A stretch of 64,000 bases of DNA, taken from contig NZ_QGLF01000005.1 of assembly GCF_003173055.1 (NCBI RefSeq), forward strand, positions 1-64,000, written 5' to 3'. The notes beneath the pieces were generated by a model that saw nothing but the letters and a program-made list of their open reading frames with translations, searched no databases and was not told the origin of the DNA. Shown piece after piece: positions 54,882-64,000 of this stretch. A program made the translations under genes and the position numbers. Positions within the stretch are counted from its first letter, which is position 1; every line of letters starts with the position of its first letter. This DNA is from Zavarzinia compransoris. GTDB lineage: Bacteria > Pseudomonadota > Alphaproteobacteria > Zavarziniales > Zavarziniaceae.

Positions 54882-55262
54882 ATGCGCCGCCTGGCCGCGG
54901 CGCTTTGCGTCGGCCTGGCGCTGTCGCTGGCGCCCATGGCTGCCGGCGGCACCTCGGCCGAGACGGTGGCCGCCCGGGTGCCGGCGCCCGGTTTTTCCAC
55001 GACCGAGCGCCAGCTCATCGCCAATTATTTCCTGCGCCATGACGGCCACCTGATCGACCTCTCCCCCGGCCAGCGCCGGCAGCTGGTGAACAAGGGGCGC
55101 GTGCCGCCGGGGATCGCCCGCAAGGCCCTGCCCGGCGACCTGCTGGCGCTTCTGTCGCCCGCCCCGGCCGGCCTCGACCGCGTCATGGTCGGGCCCGACG
55201 TCCTGCTGGTCGAGGCCGCGAGCGGCCTGATCGTCGATATCCTGCGCGACGTCGTCCGCTGA
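54882..55262 (+). CDS. Small exported protein (RcnB-like), copy 2
   Basis: A 126-residue protein with a signal peptide (RRLAAALCVGLALSLAPMAAGG) and a C-terminus GPDVLLVEAASGLIVDILRDVVR that matches the end of its neighbours in pattern (G-x-DV-x6-G-x-I-x-DI). The middle, FSTTERQLIANYF and LPPGIARK-like VPPGIARKALPGDL, is typical of RcnB proteins. ATG 54882 is chosen for its signal peptide and the upstream GGGA. Confidence 0.72.
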   Translation: MRRLAAALCVGLALSLAPMAAGGTSAETVAARVPAPGFSTTERQLIANYFLRHDGHLIDLSPGQRRQLVNKGRVPPGIARKALPGDLLALLSPAPAGLDRVMVGPDVLLVEAASGLIVDILRDVVR

Positions 55263-55267
55263 GGTTG

Positions 55268-55503
55268 CCGCGCCGCTTCGATCGCCCGGACGGCAGCTTG
55301 ATGCATGCCGAGGTCGGCATCGACGACAGCGTGATCATGATCGGCGGCGGCGCGACCGGGGCCCGCTCCGCGGGCGCCCTGTCCATGTCCATGTCGCGGA
55401 TGTCGAGGCGGTCTACCGGCGCGCCCTGGCCCATGGCGCCGTCCCGGCGCGGGCCCCGGCGCGACGGCGCGCCGGCCATGCCTGGTGGCTCGCGTCGGTC
55501 TGA
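55268..55503 (+). pseudogene. Decayed VOC/glyoxalase-family gene
   Basis: The stretch first reads RFDRPDGSLMHAEVGIDDSVIMIGGG in one frame, then continues from 55381 in another as VHVHVADVEAVYRRALAHGAV and ends GHAWWLASV before TGA 55501. In intact VOC proteins these parts follow each other (PDG..MHAE..IGDS..MIG; VHVYVADVDAVY..A; FG..WW.A). So it is a VOC gene with its 5' end missing, a frameshift near 55370-55381 and an internal loss before the tail. It fills most of the 308-bp gap between two small-protein genes. Confidence 0.75.
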
Positions 55504-55570
55504 GATCGGCGCGGAACCGCCGGCCCGGCGCCGGGTTTATTCATCAGTTGGCAACGGATGGACGACGCCC

Positions 55571-56077
55571 ATGTCTATCGGTAAATCACTTCTCGTCGCG
55601 GGTCTGGTGACGGCGCTGCTGGCGCCGGCGGCGACCGCCTTCGCCCGCGATCGCGATCGCGATCATGACGATTACGGCCGCCGCGGCGGCTATTACGACG
55701 ACGACCGCCGCGGGCCGCCGCCGCGCCATCCGGGTTATGCCCGCGGTTACGACCGCGGCTATGACCGGGGTTACGATCGCGGTTACGACCGCGGCTATGA
55801 CGACGGTGCGCGCTTCTCCGACCGCGACCGGCCGCGCTTCCGCCGCTGGCACGACCGCTATCCGACCTATTACCAGCCGGTGCCGCCGCGCTACTATGTG
55901 GCGCCGGTCCGCGGCGGCTACCTGCCGCGCGGCTATTACCGGCCGCTGCCGCCGCCCATGATCGCCGAGCTGCGGCCGCTGCCCCGGGGCTACGGCTATT
56001 ATTCGATCGGCGCCGATGTCGTGGTCGCGGCGGTCGCCACCGGTCTCATCCTGGATGTGATCCTCGGCGGGCGCTAA
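55571..56077 (+). CDS. Small exported GYDR-repeat protein (RcnB-like), copy 3
   Basis: A 168-residue protein with a signal peptide (KSLLVAGLVTALLAPAATAFA), an acidic/basic RDRDHDD stretch, tandem RGYD tetrapeptides (about residues 59-78), an aromatic and Pro-rich part, and the C-terminus GYGYYSIGADVVVAAVATGLILDVILGGR. That C-terminus is shared with the two upstream genes. It is convergent with dapE (3-bp gap). Function unknown. Confidence 0.75.
   Translation: MSIGKSLLVAGLVTALLAPAATAFARDRDRDHDDYGRRGGYYDDDRRGPPPRHPGYARGYDRGYDRGYDRGYDRGYDDGARFSDRDRPRFRRWHDRYPTYYQPVPPRYYVAPVRGGYLPRGYYRPLPPPMIAELRPLPRGYGYYSIGADVVVAAVATGLILDVILGGR
55733..55804 (+). repeat. 12-bp tandem repeat encoding RGYD
   Basis: Six 12-base units follow one another: GGTTATGCCCGC, GGTTACGACCGC, GGCTATGACCGG, GGTTACGATCGC, GGTTACGACCGC, GGCTATGACGAC. 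They lie in frame inside the small exported protein gene and encode G-Y-(A/D)-R. Copy number may vary by slippage. Confidence 0.9.
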
Positions 56078-56080
56078 AAA

Positions 56081-57265
56081 TCAGCCGCGCGGCGTCCGGA
56101 AGAAGCGCCGCAGCATGCCGTGATAGATCCGGGTCAGGCGCTCCAGGTCCTCGACCCGGACCTTCTCGTCGGCCTTGTGCATGGTCTCGCCCACCAGGCC
56201 GAATTCCATCACCGGGCAATAGCGCGCGATGAAGCGCGCGTCCGAGGTGCCGCCGCTGGTCGACAGTTCCGGCACTTTTCCGGTTACCTCCTCGACCGCC
56301 TCGGCGACGACGGCGCTCAATTCGCCCGGCTCGGTCAGGAAGGCTTCGCCCGAGGTCCGGGTCTCGAGTTCGTAGGGCACGCCGGTGGCGTCCAGCGCGC
56401 GGCGCACCAGGGCGTCCAGCGAGGCGCCGGTATGGCGGTCGTTGAAGCGGATGTTGAAGCGCGCCGTCGCCACCCGGGGGATCACATTGGTCGCGGGATT
56501 ACCGACGTCGACGGTGGTGATCTCGAGGTTCGAGGGCTGGAAATGCCCGGTGCCGTCGTCGAGATGCAGGGCATCGAGGGCGGCGAGCAGGCGCACCAGC
56601 TTCGGCACCGGATTGTCGGCGAGATGGGGATAGGCGACATGGCCCTCCACCCCGGTCACCGTGATCGTGCCGTTGATCGAGCCGCGCCGGCCGATCTTCG
56701 CCATGTCGCCGAGGGCGCGGGGGTTGGTCGGCTCCCCGACCACGCAGGCGTGCCAGACCTCGCCCCGGGCGGACAGGGTTTCCAGCATCTTCACCGTGCC
56801 GTTGACGGCCGGGCCTTCCTCGTCGCCGGTGATCAGCAGCGAGATGGCGCCGCCGCGCGGCACCCGTCCGTTGTGATCGGCGAGGAAGTGGCTGGCGGCG
56901 GCGGTGAAGCAGGCGATCGCCGCCTTCATGTCGGCGGCGCCGCGGCCGATCAGCCAGCCCTGGTCGAGGGTGGCGGCGAAGGGATCGACGGTCCAGCGGT
57001 TGCGCTCGCCGACCGGGACCACATCCGTATGGCCGGCAAAGCAGAAATGCGGCCCGGCGCCCGAACCGTCGCCGATCCGGGCATAGAGATTGTCGATATC
57101 GGGGGTGCCGGCCTCGGCGAAGGGCAGGTGTTCGACGGTGAAGCCCAGGCCCTTCAGCACCCCGCCGAGGGTGTCGAGCGCGCCGGCATCGGCCGGGGTA
57201 ACACTCGGGCAGCGGATCAGTTCGATCGCCAGCGGCAGGGCGTCGAGGACCGGGGGCTTCACCAT
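56081..57265 (-). CDS. dapE: Succinyl-diaminopimelate desuccinylase
   Basis: DapE (394 aa) releases succinate from N-succinyl-LL-diaminopimelate in lysine and murein synthesis. It is an M20 metallopeptidase: [37 protein letters not shown] and [13 protein letters not shown] hold the di-zinc ligands. ATG 57265 matches the family start. It follows dapD by 10 bp. Confidence 0.96.
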   Translation of the reverse strand: MVKPPVLDALPLAIELIRCPSVTPADAGALDTLGGVLKGLGFTVEHLPFAEAGTPDIDNLYARIGDGSGAGPHFCFAGHTDVVPVGERNRWTVDPFAATLDQGWLIGRGAADMKAAIACFTAAASHFLADHNGRVPRGGAISLLITGDEEGPAVNGTVKMLETLSARGEVWHACVVGEPTNPRALGDMAKIGRRGSINGTITVTGVEGHVAYPHLADNPVPKLVRLLAALDALHLDDGTGHFQPSNLEITTVDVGNPATNVIPRVATARFNIRFNDRHTGASLDALVRRALDATGVPYELETRTSGEAFLTEPGELSAVVAEAVEEVTGKVPELSTSGGTSDARFIARYCPVMEFGLVGETMHKADEKVRVEDLERLTRIYHGMLRRFFRTPRG

Positions 57266-57275
57266 GATCGGGCCG

Positions 57276-58106
57276 TCAGTCGCGCAGCAGTTCGTTGATC
57301 GAGGTCTTGGAGCGGGTCTGCGCATCGACACGCTTCACGATCACGGCGGCATAGAGGCCGGGCTCGCCCGGGGCCTTGCCGGGGATGGTGCCGGGCACCA
57401 CCACCGAATAGGCGGGCACGCGGCCGCGGAACACTTCGCCCGTGGCGCGGTCGACGATCTTGGTCGAGGCGCCGATATAGACCCCCATGGAGAGCACGGA
57501 ACCGGTCTCGACCACCACGCCCTCGGCCACTTCGGCGCGGGCGCCGATGAAGCAATTGTCCTCGATCACCACCGGGCCGGCCTGCAGGGGTTCCAGCACG
57601 CCGCCGATGCCGGCGCCGCCCGAAATGTGGCAATTGGCGCCGATCTGGGCGCAGGAACCGACGGTCGCCCAGGTGTCGATCATCGTGCCCTTGGCGACAT
57701 GGGCGCCGACATTGACGAAGCTCGGCATCAGGACGACGCCGGGCGCGATATAGGCGGACCGGCGGACGAAGCAGCCGGGCACGGCGCGGAAACCGGCGGC
57801 CTTGAACTGGTTGTCGCCCCAGCCCTCGAACTTGCCGGGCACCTTGTCGAACCAGGTGCCGTGGCCGGGGCCGCCGGGGACGGCGACCGAATCGTTCAGG
57901 CGGAAGGACAGCAGTACCGCCTTCTTCAGCCATTGGTTCACCACCCAGCCGTCGGCCGTCGGCTCGGCGACGCGGACGGTGCCACCGTCGAGCAGGTCCA
58001 GGGCCTGTTCCACCGCCGTGCGCACGGGGCCCGTGGTCGCGGCGCTGATGCCGTCGCGGGCGTCCCAGGCGGCTTCGATCGCGGTTTCCAGTTCCTTCAA
58101 GGCCAT
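57276..58106 (-). CDS. dapD: Tetrahydrodipicolinate N-succinyltransferase
   Basis: DapD (276 aa) adds succinate to tetrahydrodipicolinate. The C-terminal half is a left-handed beta-helix built of hexapeptides ([38 protein letters not shown]), followed by [31 protein letters not shown] 58106 ([14 protein letters not shown]) is the family start, although the frame is open upstream. Confidence 0.96.
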   Translation of the reverse strand: MALKELETAIEAAWDARDGISAATTGPVRTAVEQALDLLDGGTVRVAEPTADGWVVNQWLKKAVLLSFRLNDSVAVPGGPGHGTWFDKVPGKFEGWGDNQFKAAGFRAVPGCFVRRSAYIAPGVVLMPSFVNVGAHVAKGTMIDTWATVGSCAQIGANCHISGGAGIGGVLEPLQAGPVVIEDNCFIGARAEVAEGVVVETGSVLSMGVYIGASTKIVDRATGEVFRGRVPAYSVVVPGTIPGKAPGEPGLYAAVIVKRVDAQTRSKTSINELLRD

Positions 58107-58158
58107 GTCGCTACTCCCAGCATGAATTTCCGGGACATTAGGGGGCCTTGCCCCGATG

Positions 58159-58818
58159 TCAACCGATCGCGCCAAGGAAGGCGGCCAGGTCGTCGGCGAC
58201 ATGGTGGATATGGTCGCCCTGGCCCTCGGCGCCCCAGTCGGTGCCGTTCGGGATCCAGACCGTGGCCATGCCGAGATCGGCCGCCGGCCGCAGGTTGCGG
58301 GCCATGTCCTCGACCATGGTGGCGCGGGCGGGATCGATGCCGAGGTCCGCCAGCATGGTGCGATAGGGGCCGATCTCGGGCTTGGGCGTGAAGCCGGCGG
58401 CGACGATGTCGAAGACCCCGTCGAAATGCCCGGCGATGCCGAGGCGGGCCAGCACATTGCCGGCATGGGCGGCGGAACCGTTGGTGAAGATCACCTTCCG
58501 CCCCGGCAGGGCGGCAAGCACGCCGTCGAGCGCCGGGGCGCCGTCGAGGGGGGCGAGGTCGATATCGTGAACGAAGGCGAGGAAATCATGGGGATCGACG
58601 CCGTGATCGACCATCAGCCCCTTCATGGTCGTACCGTGGGCGTGGAACAGCCGGGTCTTGAGGGCGCGGGCGGCCTCGTCGTCCAACCCCAGGTGGCGGC
58701 GGATATAGGAGCGCATCTTCGCCTCGATCTGGTCGAACAGACGGCAGGAGGCGGGATATAGCGTGTTGTCGAGATCGAAGACCCAGGTCTCGGTCCGGGC
58801 AAGGCGTCGGTCGGGCAT
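58159..58818 (-). CDS. HAD-family pyrimidine 5'-nucleotidase
   Basis: A 219-residue HAD hydrolase. [14 protein letters not shown] (nucleophile Asp15), [10 protein letters not shown] (motif II), KPEIGPYR with Lys (motif III) and [17 protein letters not shown] (motif IV) identify the family; DLDNTLYP and the cap region are those of SDT1/YjjG-like pyrimidine nucleotidases. It lies upstream of dapD as in other alphaproteobacteria. Confidence 0.88.
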   Translation of the reverse strand: MPDRRLARTETWVFDLDNTLYPASCRLFDQIEAKMRSYIRRHLGLDDEAARALKTRLFHAHGTTMKGLMVDHGVDPHDFLAFVHDIDLAPLDGAPALDGVLAALPGRKVIFTNGSAAHAGNVLARLGIAGHFDGVFDIVAAGFTPKPEIGPYRTMLADLGIDPARATMVEDMARNLRPAADLGMATVWIPNGTDWGAEGQGDHIHHVADDLAAFLGAIG

Positions 58819-58970
58819 GGCCGGAGAGTGGCGGCAAGCCCCCGCCCTGGCAAGGGCGATTGAGCGAATTCCCCTGGCAAGGGTGATCGAACGAATTCCC
58901 TGGCGGCGCCGTCAACCAAATCTTGAGAAAACCGCATTAGGCTGGGATTGGAAGCCCTTCGAGGTGTGAC

Positions 58971-60668
58971 GTGTTGGCGGTGATGGCGAAGGATATGGCG
59001 GACGACAGGCAGAGGGGGCAGGGCGCGGGCGGCGGCGCCGTGCTCGACCGGCTGGTCGATACCTATCCCGGCCCGGCCCTCATCGTCGGCCAGGGCATCC
59101 GCGTGGTCGAGGCGAACGAGGATGCGCGGGTGCTTGTCGTCGCTCTCCGCGCCGGCCACCCGGGCCTGATCGACCTGATCGAGCGCGCCCGCCACGGCAA
59201 TGCCGGGCGCAAGGCGGAGATCCTGCTCGAACAGCGCTATCTGTTCGAGGTCAGCGCCATGCCGATCGGCGCTGCCGTGCTGCTGATGGGCCGCGACGTG
59301 ACCGAGGAACGCCTCGTCCTGCTGCGCCAGACCGAAGCGGTGGAGCGTTTCGCCGACATCATCGCCTGTTCCCCCGATTTCTGCTTCGAAACCGACCGTG
59401 ACGGCCGCTTCCTGTTCTGCGCGCCGGACCTGATGTTCGGCTATCGGACCGCGCGCCTGGTCGGCCGCCAGGCGCTCGACCTGCTCGATCCGGAATGGCT
59501 GGCGGGGCGGCCCGATCCCTTCGTCGCCGACCAGCCGGTGCAGGATGCGGAAATCTGGCTGGTCGGCGATGACGGCACCCGGATCTCGGCGCAATTGTCC
59601 GCCCGCCCGGTGGTGGACGAGGCCGGCCATGTCGTCGGCTTGCGCGGTGTGGTCCGCGATGCCTCCGCCGCCAGGGCGCGGGAAACGGCCCTGACCCTGG
59701 CCCTCGACCGGGAACGGCTGCGCGGCGCCGTGGTCGCGGCCATGCGCGGCGAGGGCGGGCCGGAACGGGCCATCCGCGTCGCCGCCGAAGCCTCGCTCGC
59801 CACGCTGCACGGCGCCGGCGTCATCGTGCTGGCGCGCGACGAGGCGGGCGCCATGCTGCCCATCCTGCACCTCGGTGCCGTGCCGGCGGCGGCGATCGCC
59901 GCGGTCACGGCGGATGTCGCCGCCATCTGCGCCCAGGGTCAGGTCGTCGGCCGGGTCGAGACGCGGCCGGTGGGCGATCACTCGGCCCTGATCGCCATCG
60001 CCGCGGAAAGCGGCCTGCCGATCGGCGCCCTCGTCCTGCTGCGCCAGGGGCAATCGCCCTGGCAGGGCGTGCAGGCCGGGATTCTCGGCACCGTCGCCGA
60101 CCAGCTCGGCTTCGCGCTGGGGATTCGGGACCGGGTGGCGCAATTGCAGCGCCAGTCGCGGATCGACGTGCTGACCGGCCTGATGAATCGCCGTGCCTTC
60201 GAGGCCGACATGCCGGGCCTGCTGCGCCGGGCCGGCCGGGACGGGGCGGGCGGCGCCCTGCTGCTGATCGATCTCGATGAATTCAAGCCACTGAACGACC
60301 GTTACGGCCATGCCGTGGGCGACCAGGTGCTGCAAGGCCTCGGCCGCTATTTCACCGAGGGCTTGCGCCCCGGCGACAGCGCCGCGCGGCTGGGCGGCGA
60401 TGAATTCGCCATCTGGCTGCCCGGGCTCGGCGGGGCCGCCGCCTTCGAGCGGGCCGCGCTCCTGCATGACCTCCCCGACCGGCTGGAACGGGAATTCCGC
60501 CTGCCGGACTTCGGCCTCGGCATGTCGATCGGCATCGGCATTCTGGCCGCCGGCAGCGACGAAACCCTGGACCGGCTGATGGCGCGGACCGATGCCGCGC
60601 TCTATCGCGCCAAGGCCGGCGGCCGCAACCGCGCCGAACTGGCGGCGCCCGAGGAGCGGCGCCCATGA
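58971..60668 (+). CDS. PAS-GAF diguanylate cyclase
   Basis: A 565-residue cytoplasmic enzyme predicted to make c-di-GMP. A degenerate PAS (about 25-115) and a clear PAS (about 125-230) precede a GAF-like domain (250-390) and the GGDEF domain (about 400-555). The active site is ARLGGDEFAIWL (GGDEF near residue 475), and RPGD five residues upstream is a feedback I-site. The start is GTG 58971; ATG 58983 is possible. It overlaps the DUF2336 gene by four bases. Confidence 0.9.
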   Translation: MLAVMAKDMADDRQRGQGAGGGAVLDRLVDTYPGPALIVGQGIRVVEANEDARVLVVALRAGHPGLIDLIERARHGNAGRKAEILLEQRYLFEVSAMPIGAAVLLMGRDVTEERLVLLRQTEAVERFADIIACSPDFCFETDRDGRFLFCAPDLMFGYRTARLVGRQALDLLDPEWLAGRPDPFVADQPVQDAEIWLVGDDGTRISAQLSARPVVDEAGHVVGLRGVVRDASAARARETALTLALDRERLRGAVVAAMRGEGGPERAIRVAAEASLATLHGAGVIVLARDEAGAMLPILHLGAVPAAAIAAVTADVAAICAQGQVVGRVETRPVGDHSALIAIAAESGLPIGALVLLRQGQSPWQGVQAGILGTVADQLGFALGIRDRVAQLQRQSRIDVLTGLMNRRAFEADMPGLLRRAGRDGAGGALLLIDLDEFKPLNDRYGHAVGDQVLQGLGRYFTEGLRPGDSAARLGGDEFAIWLPGLGGAAAFERAALLHDLPDRLEREFRLPDFGLGMSIGIGILAAGSDETLDRLMARTDAALYRAKAGGRNRAELAAPEERRP

Positions 60669-61939
60669 TCAGACGCATTTTCGGCCGCCGCGCCGGCAAG
60701 GCCGATCCGCTGCCCTATGAGGAACAGAAGTCCCGCCTGGAAAGCGGCGCCGCCGACCGCCGGGCGCTGGCCGGGCGCGAGGATACGCGGCCGGAAATCC
60801 TCTACTACCTTGCCGACGACACGGATGCGCGGGTGCGCAAGGCGGTGGCGGCCAACCCGGCGACGCCCCATCAGGCCGACCGCCGCCTGACCGCCGATGT
60901 CGACGACGAGGTGCGCTGCGAACTGGCGCGCAAGGTCGCCCGCCTGCTGCCCGACCTGCCCCCGGGCGAACAGGACCGCCTGCGCGACCGGGTGATCGAA
61001 CTGATCGAGGTCCTGGCCCGCGACCAATTGCCCGCGGTGCGCCGCATCCTGGCGGACGAGCTGAAATCCAGCCGCCATGTCCCGAAGCCGATCGTCCAGC
61101 GCCTGGCCCGCGATCTCGATCTCATCGTCGCGGCGCCGATCCTCGAATATTCCCCGCTGCTCGGCGACGAGGACCTGTTGGAAATCATCGCCACCTGCCG
61201 GGTCGAGGGGGCTTTGGCCGCCATCTCGCGCCGGCGCGACCTGCCGGCCAATATATCCGAGGCGATCGTCGCCACCCTCGACATTCCGGCGGTGGCGTCC
61301 CTGCTGGCCAATCCCAACGCGGCGCTGCGCGAAGAAGTGCTCGATCAGGTGATCGACGCCGCCGCCTCGGTCGAAGCCTGGCACCAGCCCCTGGTGCTCA
61401 GGACCGAATTGTCCATGCGGGCGATCCGGCGCATCGCCGGCTTCGTCGCCTCGTCCCTGGTCGACCAGCTGATGGCGCGCAGCGACCTGGACGAGGAAAC
61501 CGCGGTCACCCTGGCCCGTCGTGTGCGCGAGAGGGTCGCCCAGGGCCAGCACGAGGATACGCAGGACAGTTTCGACGACCTGCTGCGCCATCTCGCCGAT
61601 CTGCACCGGCGCAGCATTCTCGACGAGACCATGATCGACGAGGCGATCGACGCCGGCCGGCGCGATTTCGTCATCGCCGCCCTTTGCGTCTGTTCCCGGC
61701 TGGCCCCGGCGGCGGTGCGCCAGGTGCTCGGCTCGCGCATGGCGAAGCCGGTGGTGGCCCTGGTCTGGCAGGCGGGCTTGTCCATGCGCCTCGCGGTCAA
61801 GGTGCAGCGCCAGCTCGCCCTGATCCCGCAAAGCGCGATCCTGCATGCCCGGGGCGGCACGGCCTATCCGCTCAGCCCCGACGAAATGACCTGGCACCTG
61901 GAATTCTTCGCCCTGGAGCCGCGCGGTCCAGGGCGATAG
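60665..61939 (+). CDS. DUF2336 family helical-repeat protein
   Basis: A 424-residue protein of the alphaproteobacterial DUF2336 family, with HEAT-like helical repeats such as RPEILYYLADDTDARVRKAVAANPATPHQADRRLTADVDDEVRCELARKVARLL. It has no signal or membrane segment. Its ATG overlaps the stop of the diguanylate cyclase gene (ATGA), so the two are made together; a regulatory or scaffold role in c-di-GMP signalling is inference. It is convergent with argB. Confidence 0.87.
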   Translation: MIRRIFGRRAGKADPLPYEEQKSRLESGAADRRALAGREDTRPEILYYLADDTDARVRKAVAANPATPHQADRRLTADVDDEVRCELARKVARLLPDLPPGEQDRLRDRVIELIEVLARDQLPAVRRILADELKSSRHVPKPIVQRLARDLDLIVAAPILEYSPLLGDEDLLEIIATCRVEGALAAISRRRDLPANISEAIVATLDIPAVASLLANPNAALREEVLDQVIDAAASVEAWHQPLVLRTELSMRAIRRIAGFVASSLVDQLMARSDLDEETAVTLARRVRERVAQGQHEDTQDSFDDLLRHLADLHRRSILDETMIDEAIDAGRRDFVIAALCVCSRLAPAAVRQVLGSRMAKPVVALVWQAGLSMRLAVKVQRQLALIPQSAILHARGGTAYPLSPDEMTWHLEFFALEPRGPGR

Positions 61940-61952
61940 CGTCAGGGCCGGT

Positions 61953-62900
61953 TCAGCCGGCCTTGGCGCCTTCGATCAGGGTGCCGGCGCCATGGGCGGT
62001 GAAGGTTTCGAGCAGCAGGCCGTGGGGCGTGCGGCCGTCCAGGATCACCGCCGCCTCGACGCCGTTGTCGACCGCATCGAGGCAGGTCTCGACCTTGGGG
62101 ATCATGCCGCCGTGGATGGTGCCGTCGGCGATCAGGGCGCGGGCCTGTTCCGCGCTCATGCGGTCGATCAGCTTGCCGTCCTTGTCGAGCACGCCCGGCA
62201 CGTCGGTCAGCAGCAGGAAGCGCGATGCCCGCATGGCCGAGGCGATGGCGCCCGCCGCGGTATCCGCATTGATGTTGAAGGTATGGCCGTCGGCGCTGAT
62301 GCCGATCGGGGCCACCACCGGGATGAAGTCCGACCGCTCGAAGAGATAGAGCACGCGGGGGTCGACCGATTCCGGCTCGCCCACGAAGCCGTAGTCGAGC
62401 ACTTTCTCGATGTTCGAATCCGGGTCGCGCTTGGTCTTGGTCAGCTTGCGGGCGCGGATCAGCGGGCCGTCCTTGCCGGAAATGCCGATGGCATTGCCGC
62501 CCGCGGCATTGATGGCGCCGACGATCTGCTTGTTGATCGAGCCGGCCAGCACCATTTCGACCACTTCGACCGCCGGCTGGTCGGTCACGCGCAGGCCGTC
62601 GATGAAGGTCGACTTGATCGACAGGCGTTCCAGCATCTTGCCGATCTGCGGCCCGCCGCCGTGAACCACGATCGGGTTGATGCCGACCTGCTTCAGCAGG
62701 ACGATGTCCTTGGCGAAGGCCTGGCCCGCCGCATCGTCGCCCATGGCATGGCCGCCGTATTTGACGACGAAGGTACTGTCGGCATAGCGCCGCATGAAGG
62801 GCAGCGCTTCCGTGATCGTGGCCGCCGTGTGCAGCCAGCGGGTGCGCAGCTTCAGGTCGGGGCGGTCGGAGGCACTGGCGGTCTCGGGCTTGTCGCTCAT
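61953..62900 (-). CDS. argB: Acetylglutamate kinase
   Basis: ArgB (315 aa) phosphorylates N-acetyl-L-glutamate in arginine synthesis. [10 protein letters not shown] near residue 48, [13 protein letters not shown] near 78, and [30 protein letters not shown] near 215 are the amino-acid-kinase motifs. ATG 62900 is chosen from the family start. It lies 29 bp after engB. Confidence 0.96.
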   Translation of the reverse strand: MSDKPETASASDRPDLKLRTRWLHTAATITEALPFMRRYADSTFVVKYGGHAMGDDAAGQAFAKDIVLLKQVGINPIVVHGGGPQIGKMLERLSIKSTFIDGLRVTDQPAVEVVEMVLAGSINKQIVGAINAAGGNAIGISGKDGPLIRARKLTKTKRDPDSNIEKVLDYGFVGEPESVDPRVLYLFERSDFIPVVAPIGISADGHTFNINADTAAGAIASAMRASRFLLLTDVPGVLDKDGKLIDRMSAEQARALIADGTIHGGMIPKVETCLDAVDNGVEAAVILDGRTPHGLLLETFTAHGAGTLIEGAKAG

Positions 62901-62929
62901 CACGGTCCTCGTTCGGTGGGCGGCCTCGC

Positions 62930-63601
62930 TTAACCCGAAACGCGCGCTTTGCCAAGGGCCGCAAGGGCCGCCCGCACTTCGGGAATGCCCTCGCCGCTCT
63001 CGCTCGAGGTCGGCAGGATCACCGGATGGGCGGCGACATGGGGGCGGATCGCCTCCGCCACCTGGGCGATCACGGTCTCCAGTTCGCCGGCCTTCAGCTT
63101 GTCGGTCTTGGTCAGCACGACCTGATAGGAGACGGCGGATTTGTCCAGCAGCTTCATCGCCGCATGGTCCGGCGCCTTGGGGCCGTGGCGGCTGTCGATC
63201 AGGACCATGACCCGCTTCAAGGTCGGGCGCCCGGCCAGGAAAGTGTCGGTCAGGTCGACCCATTGGGCGACCTTGTCCTTCGAGACCTTGGCGAAACCAT
63301 AGCCTGGCAGGTCGACGAGGCCGAGGCGGTCGCCGAGGTTGAAGAAATTCAGCTGCTGGGTCCGCCCCGGCGTGTTGGAGACCCGGGCGAGCGTGGTGCG
63401 CCCGGTCAGGGCATTGACCAGGGACGATTTGCCGACGTTGGAACGCCCGGCGAAGGCGATTTCCGGCAGCCCCGGGGGCGGCAGTTCGGCGAGCTTGCTC
63501 GCCCCCCAGGTGAAGGCGCAGGGGCCGGCGAACAGCAGCCGCCCCGCCTCGATCATCTCGGGCGTGGCGGCGCCGTCCTCGGCGCGGAAGGGGTCGCTCA
63601 C
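62930..63601 (-). CDS. engB: Ribosome biogenesis GTPase YihA/EngB
   Basis: EngB (223 aa) is an essential GTPase of large-subunit assembly. G1 is [12 protein letters not shown]2 [12 protein letters not shown]3 [10 protein letters not shown] and G4 TKTDK. The start is GTG 63601, which overlaps the yidC stop (GTGA); the first residues are SDPFRAEDG. Confidence 0.95.
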   Translation of the reverse strand: MSDPFRAEDGAATPEMIEAGRLLFAGPCAFTWGASKLAELPPPGLPEIAFAGRSNVGKSSLVNALTGRTTLARVSNTPGRTQQLNFFNLGDRLGLVDLPGYGFAKVSKDKVAQWVDLTDTFLAGRPTLKRVMVLIDSRHGPKAPDHAAMKLLDKSAVSYQVVLTKTDKLKAGELETVIAQVAEAIRPHVAAHPVILPTSSESGEGIPEVRAALAALGKARVSG

Positions 63602-64000
63602 CGCTTGCCCGGCGGGCGCCCGCCGGTCGGGTTGCTCGGCTTCGCCGGCGTGGCCTTGGCGGTGCCGGCGGCGGCGGCGGCGACCGCGGGCTTCGGCGGT
63701 TCCTGGCGGCGGATCAGCCATTGCTGGGCGATCGACAGCACGTTGTTCCAGGTCCAGTAGATCACCAGGCCGGCCGGGAAACTGGCCAGGAAGAAGGTGA
63801 AGATGATCGGCATGAACATGAACACGCGCTGCTGGATCGGGTCCGGCGGGGCGGGGTTCATCTTCTGCTGCAGCCACATGGAAATGCCCATGAGCACCGG
63901 CCAGACGCCCAGCGCCAGGAAGCTCGGCGGATCCCAGGGAATCAGGCCGAAGAGGTTCAGGACATGGGTCGGATCGGGCGCGGAGAGATCCTGGATCCAG
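63598..64000 (-). CDS. yidC: Membrane protein insertase YidC, C-terminal part (5' end outside window)
   Basis: The last 133 residues of YidC are visible, starting mid-gene at the window edge. [34 protein letters not shown] is the conserved insertase core, and [37 protein letters not shown] the last two membrane helices, followed by a Pro/Ala/Lys-rich tail. The stop overlaps engB. YidC inserts membrane proteins with or without Sec. Confidence 0.96.
   Translation of the reverse strand, partial: WIQDLSAPDPTHVLNLFGLIPWDPPSFLALGVWPVLMGISMWLQQKMNPAPPDPIQQRVFMFMPIIFTFFLASFPAGLVIYWTWNNVLSIAQQWLIRRQEPPKPAVAAAAAGTAKATPAKPSNPTGGRPPGKR

Noticed and set aside
55733-55804. Regular 12-bp repeats as a CRISPR or regulatory array
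   Set aside because: There are no spacers, and the units encode an in-frame RGYD repeat inside a protein gene.

Overview
The window is high-GC chromosomal DNA of an alphaproteobacterium. Two blocks of conserved alphaproteobacterial gene order support this: dcd-murA-DUF2948-hisG-hisD-UPF0262-LMW phosphatase-infA-maf-rng-yacG-tRNA-Phe (18.3-26.1 kb), and yidC-engB-argB...HAD-dapD-dapE...truA-fmt-def (52-64 kb). A Rhodospirillales/Zavarzinia-like host is my guess from style and is not proven by the sequence.

1-18.3 kb is an aromatic-catabolic region. A minus-strand operon paaZ-A-B-C-D-E-G-I-J, a divergent paaH and a separate paaK encode the phenylacetyl-CoA epoxide pathway. Between them lies a styrene upper pathway: styA (monooxygenase), an EthD-domain gene, styB (flavin reductase), styC (styrene oxide isomerase), a divergent LysR regulator and styD (phenylacetaldehyde dehydrogenase). 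Together they would take styrene to styrene oxide, phenylacetaldehyde, phenylacetate, phenylacetyl-CoA and ring cleavage. Three 18-bp sites of the form TRACCG-N6-CGGTYA lie before paaZ/paaH and between styD and paaK. Two DUF1329 proteins bracket the region, and tRNA-Phe sits at its right edge.

18.3-31.1 kb is housekeeping (translation, histidine, murein, nucleotides, folate). The folate genes pabB, pabA and pabC are split by two toxin-antitoxin modules, PrlF/YhaV and Phd-like/PIN. Between the modules lies a 135-bp chimeric scar made of the pabA start and the pabB 3' end.

31.2-48.1 kb is a PQQ-dependent alcohol oxidation locus. It has a Ca-type PQQ dehydrogenase (WDFS) with a coupled pentapeptide-repeat gene, a histidine kinase and LuxR-type response regulator, an aldehyde dehydrogenase with DUF779, pqqABCDE, a beta-propeller protein, cytochrome c-550 PedF, a binding protein, a SoxYZ-like carrier, a zinc metallohydrolase, a lanthanide-type PQQ dehydrogenase (WDFD) and an AgmR/ExaE-like regulator. 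Five promoters share AGTRCNATNG, and pqqA has a weaker copy. The locus could feed 2-phenylethanol into the phenylacetate pathway.

48.1-64 kb is mostly housekeeping: SDR/LysR pair, greB, panD, a membrane protein, def-fmt-truA, dapE-dapD, argB, engB and the yidC 3' part. Two accessory inserts sit here: three small secreted proteins with a decayed VOC gene between them, and a diguanylate cyclase/DUF2336 pair.
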